Origin: an uncultured Prevotella sp.
Lineage (GTDB): Bacteria > Bacteroidota > Bacteroidia > Bacteroidales > Bacteroidaceae
DNA length: 64,000 nucleotides
Reading direction: 5' to 3'
Assembly: GCA_900547005.1 (NCBI GenBank)
Contig: URER01000003.1
Location: 30,992 to 94,991 of the forward strand
The notes beneath the pieces are model-generated. The model did no database searches. It worked only from the letters and a program-made list of their open reading frames with translations, and was not told where the DNA came from. The position numbers and the translations under genes were made by a program. Positions within the stretch are counted from its first letter, which is position 1, and each line of letters starts with the position of its first letter. Positions 36,604-44,866 of the stretch are shown here, piece after piece.

Positions 36604-36696
36604 CGAAATATGCGCCGAAATAAAGAGTATTGTCTGCATAAAGTTTGTTAAATGAGTCAAATACTCTTTTTTTAACAAAAAATAGATTATCAAAGA

Positions 36697-36727
36697 GTTG
36701 CCCTTTTGAAAACTTTCCGTATATTTG
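36697..36727 (+). promoter_or_regulatory. Promoter of the YtxH gene
   Basis: GTTG (36697-36700, near TTTG), 19-bp spacer, TATATTTG (36720-36727). Confidence 0.6.
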
Positions 36728-36771
36728 CGAATACTAAATAACATTATTGTTTAATTTTAATTTGTAAGATT

Positions 36772-36981
36772 ATGAAGGCATTAGGTTACATTGGAGCATT
36801 TCTTGGCGGCGCTGTCGCAGGTGCAGCATTGGGATTATTGATGGCTCCTGAAAAGGGCGCGGACACACGGAGCAAGATAGCTGACGCAGTGGATGATTTC
36901 TGCAAGAAGCACGATATCAAACTTTCTCACAAGGAAATGGATGATTTCGTAGATGATATAAAAGATTCTGCAGCAGAGTAA
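36772..36981 (+). CDS. YtxH-like small membrane protein
   Basis: Protein of 69 residues: a glycine/alanine-rich membrane segment (6-24, 'GAFLGGAVAGAALGLLMAPEKG') followed by an acidic amphipathic helix. This is the YtxH pattern, linked to general stress in Firmicutes. First of three small plus-strand genes. Confidence 0.85.
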   Translation: MKALGYIGAFLGGAVAGAALGLLMAPEKGADTRSKIADAVDDFCKKHDIKLSHKEMDDFVDDIKDSAAE

Positions 36982-37012
36982 TATGACACCTTACAAGGTA
37001 ATACGTGTTTTG

Positions 37013-37068
37013 TGGTGATAGTATCCGTTTGTCATAATGGCAGCCGGCAACTATCACCATTTTTTTTA
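37013..37068 (+). terminator. Terminator-like hairpin after ytxH
   Basis: TGGTGATAGT pairs with ACTATCACCA and is followed by nine T. It lies inside the three-gene run, so it may reduce transcription of the next two genes. Confidence 0.7.
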
Positions 37069-37091
37069 GAATTTAAAAAGTCAGAAGTCTT

Positions 37092-37442
37092 ATGTTCTCA
37101 AACGACAATAATATAGAGACAATAGCGCAACTCGTGGAGGTGATGAAGCACTACATCGGTGTGCGTTCGGAGCATCTGAAGCTCGATGTGATAGAGAAAA
37201 CCGTGCGGTTGCTCACCGTTATGACAATTACTGTGGTGTTCTTCTTGTTGCTTGCCATCGCTCTGATATACTTGTCGTTTGCCGCTGCCTTTGCTTTGGC
37301 TTCATCCATCGGAATGCCATTGGCTTTTTGTGCTGTTGGCGGAGCATATTTCTTGCTGCTTATTGTTTTCATCCTTTTCAGAAAACAGCTTATAGAGAAG
37401 CCTCTCGTTCGTTTTCTCGCAGGTTTATTAATGTCGGAATAG
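37092..37442 (+). CDS. Phage-holin-superfamily-like (PF07332-type) membrane protein
   Basis: Protein of 116 residues with an amphipathic N-terminal helix and two membrane helices (about 38-62 and 68-92). Resembles the chromosomal holin-like family that often accompanies YtxH genes. No phage gene is nearby, so a lysis role is unlikely. Confidence 0.8.
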   Translation: MFSNDNNIETIAQLVEVMKHYIGVRSEHLKLDVIEKTVRLLTVMTITVVFFLLLAIALIYLSFAAAFALASSIGMPLAFCAVGGAYFLLLIVFILFRKQLIEKPLVRFLAGLLMSE

Positions 37443-37445
37443 CTT

Positions 37446-37727
37446 ATGGTTTTCAATAATACAACTGATGAGGGCAACATCGCTCCCGGTCAATACAGGA
37501 CTCTTGGAGATATTCGTTTGCGTAAGGCGCATTTAGAAACGGAAATCGCAAAAGATAACGCAAAGATAAAAGGGTTATGGGATTCTTTGTTTCATAAGCC
37601 GGTGCCGCGTGTGAAGAAGGACAATCGTATGGCGCGGATGATGAAAACTGGGGTCGGTGTTGTTGACGGACTTCTCTTGGGGTGGAAACTCTACCGCAAG
37701 TTTGGTGGTAAAAAAACTTTCTTTTAA
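37446..37727 (+). CDS. Small basic protein of unknown function
   Basis: Protein of 93 residues, starting 3 bp after the holin-like stop. The N-terminal half is a charged helix ('LGDIRLRKAHLETEIAKDN'), the C-terminal third 'MMKTGVGVVDGLLLGWKLYRKFGG' is weakly hydrophobic. Known to me only as the third gene of the YtxH/holin-like trio in Bacteroidota. Confidence 0.7.
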   Translation: MVFNNTTDEGNIAPGQYRTLGDIRLRKAHLETEIAKDNAKIKGLWDSLFHKPVPRVKKDNRMARMMKTGVGVVDGLLLGWKLYRKFGGKKTFF

Positions 37728-37903
37728 TTTTCCCGACATTTTTGCCGCATAGGTTAATACTGGCTCTTTCTTGTTGATTATTTGCTATTGGCTTTCAGGC
37801 TGATGGCATATATTGCTGTGTGTCCTAAGAAAATGGAAGACAATAAGTATAGGATTCTTCACTTTTCTTTCTTCGTTCTTCATTTCTTTTGCCAAATGTA
37901 AAA

Positions 37904-37934
37904 CAAAAAAGGCGGCCTCTCGCGAGAACCGCCC
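37904..37934 (-). terminator. Terminator after tRNA-Phe
   Basis: GGCGG..CTCGCGAG..CCGCC hairpin followed by TTTTTT on the minus strand. Confidence 0.75.
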
Positions 37935-37949
37935 AAATGAAAGGAGGAG

Positions 37950-38022
37950 TGGTGCCACCAGGAATCGAACCGGGGACACAAGGATTTTCAGTCCTTTGCT
38001 CTACCAACTGAGCTATGGCACC
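37950..38022 (-). tRNA. tRNA-Phe (anticodon GAA)
   Basis: A 73-nt cloverleaf on the minus strand: acceptor GGTGCCA/TGGCACC, anticodon GAA in loop CTGAAAA, T loop TTCGATT. A TACCTTTG -7 box lies at 38060-38067. Confidence 0.95.
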
Positions 38023-38059
38023 TTAGTTGTCGCACCCTTTATCGTTTCATTTGCGGGTG

Positions 38060-38067
38060 CAAAGGTA
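38060..38067 (-). promoter_or_regulatory. -7 box of tRNA-Phe
   Basis: TACCTTTG on the minus strand, 38 bp before the tRNA 5' end. Confidence 0.55.
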
Positions 38068-38213
38068 GTACTTTTATTTTGTTCCTGCAACTAATAAAGT
38101 AAAAAAGTTAGAATTTTAACGTTTGTTTGGAGTTCTCCGGTGTATCTGTATAAATATGAGAGGGAATACCTGTATATAGATAATTTTCTTCATTTTGTTT
38201 TGTCAAAATTTTT

Positions 38214-38720
38214 TTATAAATTATCATTGAAAACTCGCCGTCTTTTCTTCAAACTTTCACTTGCTCGCAAAAACGCGAAAATACGGCTTTTTAGGCTATT
38301 TTGAGTTAAAACATTGATAATCAGATGTTTATGTCTTTGTTGTCCAAAAATGTCCGTTTTTGGGCGTGTTTTTATTCCCCTGAAATTGCAACGGAGGCAC
38401 TTTTGCACTCCAACGGAGCCACTTTTGGGCTTCAATGGAGCCTCCGTTGCACTCCAAAACGGGCTGAAACGGACTCTAAAAGTGCCACTTTTGAAAGCAA
38501 ACGAACGTTAAATCGGGCAAAAACGGCATTTTTCCCTGTTTTCAGCAACGCCAAATTTTGGCGAAAAACTGCTCTGATTTTTTCTAACGGAGGCCGTTTT
38601 GGAATTTTGAATTGCGAATTTTGAGTTTGGAGTTGGGATTTTTGAGCTCGAAAAATCATCGAAAATGAGTAACGAGACCTATATTTAACTTTCGTTAGTG
38701 CAAGTGAATCGTTTTCTGAA
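38214..38720 (-). repeat. Dispersed 0.5-kb intergenic element, copy C (reversed)
   Basis: Reads on the minus strand with the same module order as copies A and B, from CAGAAAACGATTCACTTGC (38718 downward) to the GAAAAGACGGCGAG end near 38230. A 73-codon frame (38214-38435, minus) aligns with the 96-codon frame of copy A. Fills most of the gap 38023-39074. Confidence 0.85.
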
Positions 38721-38877
38721 AGAGGTGAATTTGGTAAATAAAATTTACAATTTTGAGGTCGTGAGGTGGGAGGTAACCTGCATTATTCATACTGTTCCGT
38801 AACGAAAGGGCCAAATGGCTGTGCATCAGCGTAAGCACAGCGATGACGATGCAGAATGTAGTAAATCCTACTTTCAA
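38695..38877 (-). pseudogene. Possible remnant of a secreted protein gene
   Basis: A 60-codon frame begins with a signal-peptide-like sequence (about residues 1-27, 'GFTTFCIVIAVLTLMHSHLALS') and then runs into the ACCTCCCACCTCA repeat and the end of element copy C. It may be the start of a gene cut off by repeat insertion. It could equally be chance. Confidence 0.2.
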
Positions 38878-38969
38878 AGAGGAAGAGTGAGCATTGCGCT
38901 GAGGTGCAGCCAGTTAGTCCTTGCAGTAGGAACGAGTATGAATAATGAAGGTTTGGTCATGTGGGGATA

Positions 38970-39006
38970 TAAAAAAATCTCCGTGAGGTTTGTTGCTCAC
39001 GGAGAT
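38970..39006 (-). terminator. Terminator downstream of thiL
   Basis: ATCTCCGTGAG pairs with CTCACGGAGAT and is followed by TTTTTT on the minus strand, about 70 bp after the thiL stop. Confidence 0.75.
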
Positions 39007-39074
39007 CGTATAATATATAAAATCACGTTTTTTATGCGAAGTGATTTAATGCTTATTTAGCAAGGGCGTTCCGG

Positions 39075-40142
39075 TTATTTAGCAAGCGGATTCCAACCCT
39101 GTGCCTGTAACTCAAACTCGTTTCCGTCGCGGGAGATTAGGGCACAACCGAGTTCTTTCCGGGTGATGTGTCCTATCATTTTCACATCGTCCATCGCCTC
39201 AATCTTGGAGTGGTCGCCGATTGGAACGGTGAACAGCAGTTCATAATCCTCGCCACCATTCAGTGCTGCAGTTGTGAGGTTCATGTTGAATTCCTCGCAG
39301 GTTACGGCCGTCTGATAGTCTATCGGAATATTCTTCTCATAGATTCTGCAACCGCAGTTGCTCTGTTTGCAGATGTGCATGAGCTCGCTGCTCAGTCCGT
39401 CGGATATATCCATCATCGCCGTTGGCTTGATGTTCATCTCCTTTAGCTTACGGATGATGTCTCCGCGAGCCTCCGGTTTCAGTTGGCGTTCAAGCAAATA
39501 CTCTCTGCCGGCAAAGTCGGGCTGAAAGTTGCGCAACTCCTCTAAAGCCCGTTTGTCGTTCTTCTTGCGTGCCTCCTCCACTTGCTGATAATACACCGAT
39601 TTCTCCCTTTCTAAAAGTTGCAGACCCATATAGGCTGCGCCGAGGTCGCCACTGACGCATATAAGGTCGGTGTCTTTGGCTCCATTCCTGTATATTATGT
39701 CCTCCTTGCGGGCCTCGCCGATGCACGTAATGCTGATTGCAAGACCTGTGTATGAAGAGGTCGTGTCGCCACCTACGATGTCTACGTTCCACTTGTCGCA
39801 CGCAAGTTGCAGTCCTTTGTAGAAATCTTCTAAGTTTTCCACATTGAATTTCTTGCTCAAAGCCAGGCTCACGACAAGTTGCCGCGGCGTGCCGTTCATG
39901 GCGAATATGTCGCTGATGTTCACCATTGCGGCCTTGTAGCCGAGGTGCTGCATATCAATGTAAGTCAAATCGAAGTGGATGCCCTCCATGAGCATATCCG
40001 TTGTAACGAGTACTTCGCTGTCTGGATATGTCAATACGGCGCAGTCATCGCCTACGCCGTATTGTGTTGATTTGTTCTTTATCTTTATATCGTCTGTCAG
40101 TCGATGGATAAGTCCGAACTCACCCAGTTTAGATATTTCCAT
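39075..40142 (-). CDS. thiL: Thiamine-monophosphate kinase
   Basis: Protein of 355 residues that phosphorylates thiamine phosphate to thiamine diphosphate. 'GVGDDCAVL', 'TTDMLMEGIHFDL', 'DIFAMNG', 'VGGDTTSSYTGLAISIT' and 'ALNGGEDYELLFTV' are ThiL motifs. It is somewhat longer than usual because of a charged insertion near 185-215. Follows the purine nucleoside phosphorylase gene by 44 bp. Confidence 0.94.
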   Translation of the reverse strand: MEISKLGEFGLIHRLTDDIKIKNKSTQYGVGDDCAVLTYPDSEVLVTTDMLMEGIHFDLTYIDMQHLGYKAAMVNISDIFAMNGTPRQLVVSLALSKKFNVENLEDFYKGLQLACDKWNVDIVGGDTTSSYTGLAISITCIGEARKEDIIYRNGAKDTDLICVSGDLGAAYMGLQLLEREKSVYYQQVEEARKKNDKRALEELRNFQPDFAGREYLLERQLKPEARGDIIRKLKEMNIKPTAMMDISDGLSSELMHICKQSNCGCRIYEKNIPIDYQTAVTCEEFNMNLTTAALNGGEDYELLFTVPIGDHSKIEAMDDVKMIGHITRKELGCALISRDGNEFELQAQGWNPLAK

Positions 40143-40186
40143 TATTATAAGTTTTCTGTTTGCTGTTTTCAGTTTTGTGTTCCGGC

Positions 40187-40996
40187 TTATGACCTTCTTA
40201 TCATCTCTCGCATGATTTCCGTCATCAGCGGTTGTGCCTTGTTTGCTGCCACCTGCACCTCTTCGTGCGATACCTCAACGGGTGTGTCTTCCAGTCCGAG
40301 GTCGGTGATTATGCTGATGCCGAAAGTCTTGATGCCGCAGTGGTGGGCCACGATGACTTCCGGAACGGTGCTCATGCCGACTGCGTCGCCGCCCATTCTG
40401 TGATACATCTTGTATTCTGCCGGAGTTTCAAACGTAGGGCCTTGCACTCCGAGATAGACACCGTGCATCACGCGTATGCCTTTTTCCTCGGCTATGCTGT
40501 CGGCCAGCGCCACGAGTTTCTTGTCGTATGTCTCGTGCATATCGGGGAAGCGCGGGCCGGTGGGGAAGTTCTTGCCACGCAGCGGATGCTCAGGGAAGAA
40601 GTTGATGTGGTCGGTGATAATCATGAGGTCGCCGATTTTGAATTCTGGATTCATTCCTCCTGAAGCGTTGCTTACGAAGAGAGTCTCAATTCCCAGCTCA
40701 TACATTACTCTGATTGGGAATGTAACCTCTTTCATGCTGTAGCCTTCGTAGTAGTGAAAGCGGCCCTGCATAGCGAGAATATCCTTTCCGCCGAGTTTTC
40801 CGAATATCAGTTTGCCGGAGTGTCCTTCGACTGTTGACACCGGGAAGTTGGGAATGTCGGAGTATGCGAACTCGTAGGTATCAGTTATTTCTGAAGCTAA
40901 TTGTCCTAATCCCGTTCCCAGAATTATTGCGGTTTTTGGGCTTGTGGTCATCCTTTCCTTTAGCCAGGATGCTGTTTCTTGAATTTTTCCGTACAT
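40187..40996 (-). CDS. Purine nucleoside phosphorylase
   Basis: Protein of 269 residues of the trimeric PNP type (PunA/XapA), cleaving guanosine and inosine with phosphate. 'IILGTGLGQLA' (24-34), 'VEGHSGKLIFG', 'GRFHYYEGYS', 'NASGGMN' and 'VGMSTVPEVIVAHHCG' are characteristic. The N-terminal 'KIQETASWLKER' is also family-typical and supports the start at 40996, even though this lies 116 bp inside the lpxK frame. Confidence 0.95.
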   Translation of the reverse strand: MYGKIQETASWLKERMTTSPKTAIILGTGLGQLASEITDTYEFAYSDIPNFPVSTVEGHSGKLIFGKLGGKDILAMQGRFHYYEGYSMKEVTFPIRVMYELGIETLFVSNASGGMNPEFKIGDLMIITDHINFFPEHPLRGKNFPTGPRFPDMHETYDKKLVALADSIAEEKGIRVMHGVYLGVQGPTFETPAEYKMYHRMGGDAVGMSTVPEVIVAHHCGIKTFGISIITDLGLEDTPVEVSHEEVQVAANKAQPLMTEIMREMIRRS

Positions 40997-42053
40997 AGCT
41001 TATAATTTTTTCGTTAAACTTTTCTTCCATGTCGAGCATGAACTTTACCTTTATCGGCAGGGTGAAGATATTCTCTTTCACTTCCGCACTCAGGTCTTCG
41101 ATATTGGTGAGCCTTGTCGCATCCTTCTCGGTAGTGATGATAATCTTTGGCTCCGGGATGGCGGCGAACGTCTCGTTGATGCGCTCTATGTCCTTGCGTT
41201 TGAAGTTATGATGGTCGGGGAACGTAAGAGGCAGGATGTCAGCGCACTTGTCTTCGAGGTCGATTATCATCTGTCTGGGCGATGCGATGCCGGTGAGCAG
41301 CATGACGTGCAACTCTTTTATGCTCTCAAGTTCTTTCTCCCGACTGTCGAATATTGCTTTCAGATTGCCGTATTCCAGTGTGGTGAAGAACAAATCCTGA
41401 TAAGGATAGAGGTTCATCGCATTCTTTAGGACACGGTAGTTGATGGCTTTCAAATCCGGCGGACACTTGGTTATTATCACGATGTCGGCCCTTACCTTTT
41501 CCTTCTGAGGCTCACGCAGCCGTCCGGCAGGCAGCAGTCGGTCGTAGATTATCAGTCGGTGGTAGTCCACAAGCAGTATGTTGATGCCAGGAGAGACGTA
41601 TCTGTGCTGGAAAGCGTCGTCAAGCAGAATCACCTCCGTGTCCTTTGCAACCTCATCCTGAGTCAGTTGGTCTATGCCGTGGCATCTGTCTTTGTCCACG
41701 GCAACATATATGTTAGGAAACTTCTGCTTCATCTGATAAGGCTCGTCACCAATCTGCGACATCGTCGTGTCGTCGGAAGCCAGCACGAATCCTTTGCTTT
41801 TTCTTTTATATCCACGGCTCAGCACGGCAACCTTGCTTACCCTGTCTTGCAGTAGGTTTATGAGATATTCCACGTGGGGAGTCTTTCCCGAGCCCCCCAC
41901 GGTGATGTTTCCTACCGATATTATCGGAATCTTGAAACTGCGACTTTTAAGCAGGCCGATGTTGAAGAGGTGGTTTCTTATTCCCACTCCCAGTCCATAC
42001 AGCTTGCTTAGTGGCAGTAGCCATTTGTTTATCTTTATGAAGTCGCCTTCCAT
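40881..42053 (-). CDS. lpxK: Tetraacyldisaccharide 4'-kinase
   Basis: Inner-membrane kinase of 390 residues for lipid A synthesis. The P-loop GGSGKTP is at 53-59 ('SVGNITVGGSGKTPHVEYL'), with 'LLDDAFQHRYV' and 'ITTEKDATRL' downstream. The last roughly 38 residues (Lys/Asn/Ser-rich) are read from within the PNP gene in another frame and look like an extension past the normal end near 'ISYVRKNSRN'. Confidence 0.93.
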   Translation of the reverse strand: MEGDFIKINKWLLPLSKLYGLGVGIRNHLFNIGLLKSRSFKIPIISVGNITVGGSGKTPHVEYLINLLQDRVSKVAVLSRGYKRKSKGFVLASDDTTMSQIGDEPYQMKQKFPNIYVAVDKDRCHGIDQLTQDEVAKDTEVILLDDAFQHRYVSPGINILLVDYHRLIIYDRLLPAGRLREPQKEKVRADIVIITKCPPDLKAINYRVLKNAMNLYPYQDLFFTTLEYGNLKAIFDSREKELESIKELHVMLLTGIASPRQMIIDLEDKCADILPLTFPDHHNFKRKDIERINETFAAIPEPKIIITTEKDATRLTNIEDLSAEVKENIFTLPIKVKFMLDMEEKFNEKIISYVRKNSRNSILAKGKDDHKPKNRNNSGNGIRTISFRNN

Positions 42054-42069
42054 TATGCCGTTTTCTTGT

Positions 42070-43842
42070 CTATCTTATGTTCATGTAGAAAGGCATTCTT
42101 GCCTGTATCGCGTCCATGCTGCCGATGTTTTTCAGCAGAGAGAACGGCTCGTAGTATTCGCCCATAGCAACGCGCATCTTGTCGTCGAGATAGCTTGTGC
42201 CTGTAGCATCGTTGAGTAGAGACTCTGTCCAGTCGGCCGGTGCAGGGTATGCTGATGTATGCCATTCCTTGACTTTAGCCAGTTTTGCAGCTTTTGCCAC
42301 TGCCTGATCGAGGCCTCCAAGCTCATCCACGAGCTTAATCTTTATAGCGTCTGCGCCCAACCATACGTGGCCTTGCGCGATTTTCTCAACTTGTTCGGTT
42401 GTCATCTTGCGGCCGTCTGCCACGCGCTGTCTGAACAATGTGTATCCACGGCCTACATACGCCTCCAAAAAACTCATCTCCTCTGCGGTCATCGGACGGG
42501 CCTGAGTGCCGAAAGTACTGTTCTTGTTCGTTTTCACCTCATCGAATTTCACTCCGAGTTTCTGTGTGAGCAGGCCGCTCATGTCGGGGAACATTCCGAA
42601 GATTCCGATACTGCCGGTGAGCGTTGACGGCTCAGCCACAATCCAGTTGGCCGGAGCACTGATGTAATAACCGCCCGAAGCAGCCATTCCGCCCATTGAT
42701 ACAACTACCGGTTTCTTCTTCTTCAGCTCCATCACATAGTGCCAAATCTGCTCTGATGCGTATGCGCTGCCGCCACCGGAGTTAATGCGGAGCACTACGG
42801 CTTTAACGTCTTTGTCTTCCGTCAGTTTCTCTAAGTCGCGGCAAACCTTCTGTGCATCGATGGTGTGGCCTTGATTCAGGGGATTGGAAACTACGCCATC
42901 CACGATGTCGCCGTATGCGTAGTACACTGCAATCTCTTCGCCTTCCTGTTTCGCGCCCTTCACGTTCTTCATGTCGGCAAGGGTGAGTACGTTTATGCTT
43001 TCGTCAGCTTCCAGGCCTAATTTCTTTTTAACCTCCTTCTTTACCTGATCGGTATAGAGCAGGCCGTCGATGAGTTTGAACTTTAAGTAGTCCTTTTGGT
43101 CGGAGAACATAATCATGTTGTCGGCGCAATCGTTAAGCGTTTTCACAGAAACTTTTCTGCTTTCAGCCACGTCTTTGGTTACGATGTTCCATAAACCGTT
43201 CACGTATGCCGTTACCTGCTCGCGGTTGGCATCGCTCATCTTGTCCTCTGTAAACGTCTCGGTAGCACTTTTATATGCGCCTACCTTAGCGATCTGCATC
43301 TTCACGCCGAACTTCTCCATTACGTCTTTCAGATACATCGGCTGCGCACCGATACCGTGCCAGTCAATCATTCCTTGCGGGTTCAGATATACTTTGTCGG
43401 CTACTGATGATACATAATATGCGCCCTGAGTGTAAGTGTCGGCGTATGCGATAATCCATTTCTTGCTTTTCTTGAAATCAGCCAGTGCTTTTCTCACCGC
43501 TTGCATCGATGCGTATGAGTCGGGGGTAAACGCTCCAGCCTCAATATATATACCCTTTATCTTGTCATTGTCTTTAGCTTTCTTTATCGCAGATATTGTC
43601 TGGTCGAGACCGATATTCTTGTCTGAGTTGCCCGTCAGTTGGTCCATGAATGACGTTTCTGCCCTTTCGGCCATGCTTCCCGACAGGTTTATCACCAATA
43701 CAGAGTTGTCTTTCAGGCTCTTGGTCTGCTCGCTTGACGCAATCATTCCTACGAGTGATATTATTCCGAAGAACATCATTACCACCGAGAATAGCAGCAT
43801 TCCCAGCATCGTAGCACCTACATACTTAAAGAAATCTTTCAT
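42070..43842 (-). CDS. sppA: Signal peptide peptidase SppA (67-kDa type)
   Basis: Membrane-bound protease of 590 residues with one N-terminal membrane segment (about 8-36) and two S49 domains. The catalytic dyad is split as expected: Lys191 in 'KVGAYKSATETF' and Ser389 in 'GGMAASGGYY'. Degrades cleaved signal peptides. 16 bp upstream of lpxK, same strand. Confidence 0.95.
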   Translation of the reverse strand: MKDFFKYVGATMLGMLLFSVVMMFFGIISLVGMIASSEQTKSLKDNSVLVINLSGSMAERAETSFMDQLTGNSDKNIGLDQTISAIKKAKDNDKIKGIYIEAGAFTPDSYASMQAVRKALADFKKSKKWIIAYADTYTQGAYYVSSVADKVYLNPQGMIDWHGIGAQPMYLKDVMEKFGVKMQIAKVGAYKSATETFTEDKMSDANREQVTAYVNGLWNIVTKDVAESRKVSVKTLNDCADNMIMFSDQKDYLKFKLIDGLLYTDQVKKEVKKKLGLEADESINVLTLADMKNVKGAKQEGEEIAVYYAYGDIVDGVVSNPLNQGHTIDAQKVCRDLEKLTEDKDVKAVVLRINSGGGSAYASEQIWHYVMELKKKKPVVVSMGGMAASGGYYISAPANWIVAEPSTLTGSIGIFGMFPDMSGLLTQKLGVKFDEVKTNKNSTFGTQARPMTAEEMSFLEAYVGRGYTLFRQRVADGRKMTTEQVEKIAQGHVWLGADAIKIKLVDELGGLDQAVAKAAKLAKVKEWHTSAYPAPADWTESLLNDATGTSYLDDKMRVAMGEYYEPFSLLKNIGSMDAIQARMPFYMNIR

Positions 43843-43890
43843 TGTCTAAAATTAATTACGTTTTTTATATGATATATGTATAGTTTTCTG

Positions 43891-43922
43891 CAAATATAGT
43901 AAGGATAAGTGGAATATGCAAT
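43891..43922 (-). promoter_or_regulatory. Promoter of sppA-lpxK-PNP-thiL unit
   Basis: ATTG (43919-43922), 20-bp spacer, TATATTTG (43891-43898) on the minus strand. Confidence 0.6.
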
Positions 43923-44033
43923 ATATTAAGCCTCAATAATTTGAAATATCTTTATCTTTTTGGGAAGAAATAACACAGAAATGTGATAATGACGGCAATA
44001 AAAGATGAAAATGGTTCGTATAGAAAGCATAAA

Positions 44034-44059
44034 TCCCGGCCATCTTGCGATAACCGGGA
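44034..44059 (-). terminator. Terminator after rpmA
   Basis: TCCCGG pairs with CCGGGA with a 14-nt loop, followed by TTTATG on the minus strand; weak T tract. Confidence 0.5.
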
Positions 44060-44096
44060 CTATGTTGTTTGTTTGGAATAAGTTGTTTCTTGTGGG

Positions 44097-44354
44097 TTAA
44101 GCTTCTGGTATTACGTTAACCACGCTCTTGTCGCGACGTCCCTTGTGGAACTCTACTGTTCCGTCAACGAGTGCGTAAAGAGTGTCGTCCTTACCAATAC
44201 CGACGTTCTTACCTGGGTTGTGCTTTGTACCGCGCTGGCGAACGATGATGTTGCCTGCGATTACTTTCTGTCCACCCCAAATCTTAACACCTAATCTCTG
44301 TGAAGCTGACTCGCGTCCGTTCTTAGAACTACCAACACCTTTCTTATGTGCCAT
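44097..44354 (-). CDS. rpmA: 50S ribosomal protein L27
   Basis: Protein of 85 residues: 'MAHKKGVGSSKNGRESASQRLGVK' type N-terminus directly exposed at position 2, so no leader to be cleaved. One of the few genes here with a full Shine-Dalgarno (AGGAGG, 8-9 nt before ATG). Second gene after rplU, 17 bp away. Confidence 0.97.
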   Translation of the reverse strand: MAHKKGVGSSKNGRESASQRLGVKIWGGQKVIAGNIIVRQRGTKHNPGKNVGIGKDDTLYALVDGTVEFHKGRRDKSVVNVIPEA

Positions 44355-44371
44355 TTCTCGTCCTCCTTAGT

Positions 44372-44689
44372 TTAAGCGATTATTGATTTAATTTCAAGCT
44401 GAGTAAACTGTGAACGGTGGCCGTTCTTCTTGCGGTAGTCCTTGCGGCGTTTCATCTTGAACACGATTACTTTGTCGCCCTTTACCAATGGATTTACCAC
44501 CTCAGCAACTACTTTCGCACCCTCTACGTTAGGTGCTCCTACTGTTACGGTGCCGTCATTGTCTACGAGAAGCACCTTGTCAAACTCAACAGTGTTTCCG
44601 GCTTCAGCATCATTGATGTGATTAACGAACAGTTTCTTTCCCTGTTCTACCTTAAACTGTTGACCGTTAATTTCTACAATTGCGTACAT
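44372..44689 (-). CDS. rplU: 50S ribosomal protein L21
   Basis: Protein of 105 residues with 'YAIVEINGQQFKVEQGKKLFV' and 'KMKRRKDYRKKNGHRSQFTQLEI', typical of L21. Paired with rpmA as in most bacteria. Its leader carries a two-part hairpin (44718-44755). Confidence 0.97.
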   Translation of the reverse strand: MYAIVEINGQQFKVEQGKKLFVNHINDAEAGNTVEFDKVLLVDNDGTVTVGAPNVEGAKVVAEVVNPLVKGDKVIVFKMKRRKDYRKKNGHRSQFTQLEIKSIIA

Positions 44690-44717
44690 TTTATATATTG
44701 TAAAACGGTTTCTCCGC

Positions 44718-44755
44718 CAGGCGTCTGACCTTGTGTCAGCCCTTATTTGAGCCTG
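44718..44755 (-). promoter_or_regulatory. Structured rplU leader, possible autoregulatory site
   Basis: Within the roughly 80-nt leader, CAGGC/GCCTG (44718-44722, 44751-44755) encloses CTGAC/GTCAG (44725-44729, 44735-44739). No T tract follows it, so it is not an obvious terminator. A TAATTTTG -7 box lies at 44774-44781. Confidence 0.4.
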
Positions 44756-44773
44756 AACGGACTAAATCGGCTG

Positions 44774-44781
44774 CAAAATTA
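44774..44781 (-). promoter_or_regulatory. -7 box of rplU-rpmA
   Basis: TAATTTTG on the minus strand; -33 not clear. Confidence 0.45.
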
Positions 44782-44866
44782 CTAAAAAACACTGAAATGA
44801 TAATAAAGTATGATGTGGCTTTCTTTAATTCTTAATATAGTTTAACTATTGCAAAATCGCTATGAA

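Noticed and set aside
37092..37442. Prophage remnant at the holin-like gene
   Set aside because: No other phage gene; the family is common on chromosomes beside YtxH genes.
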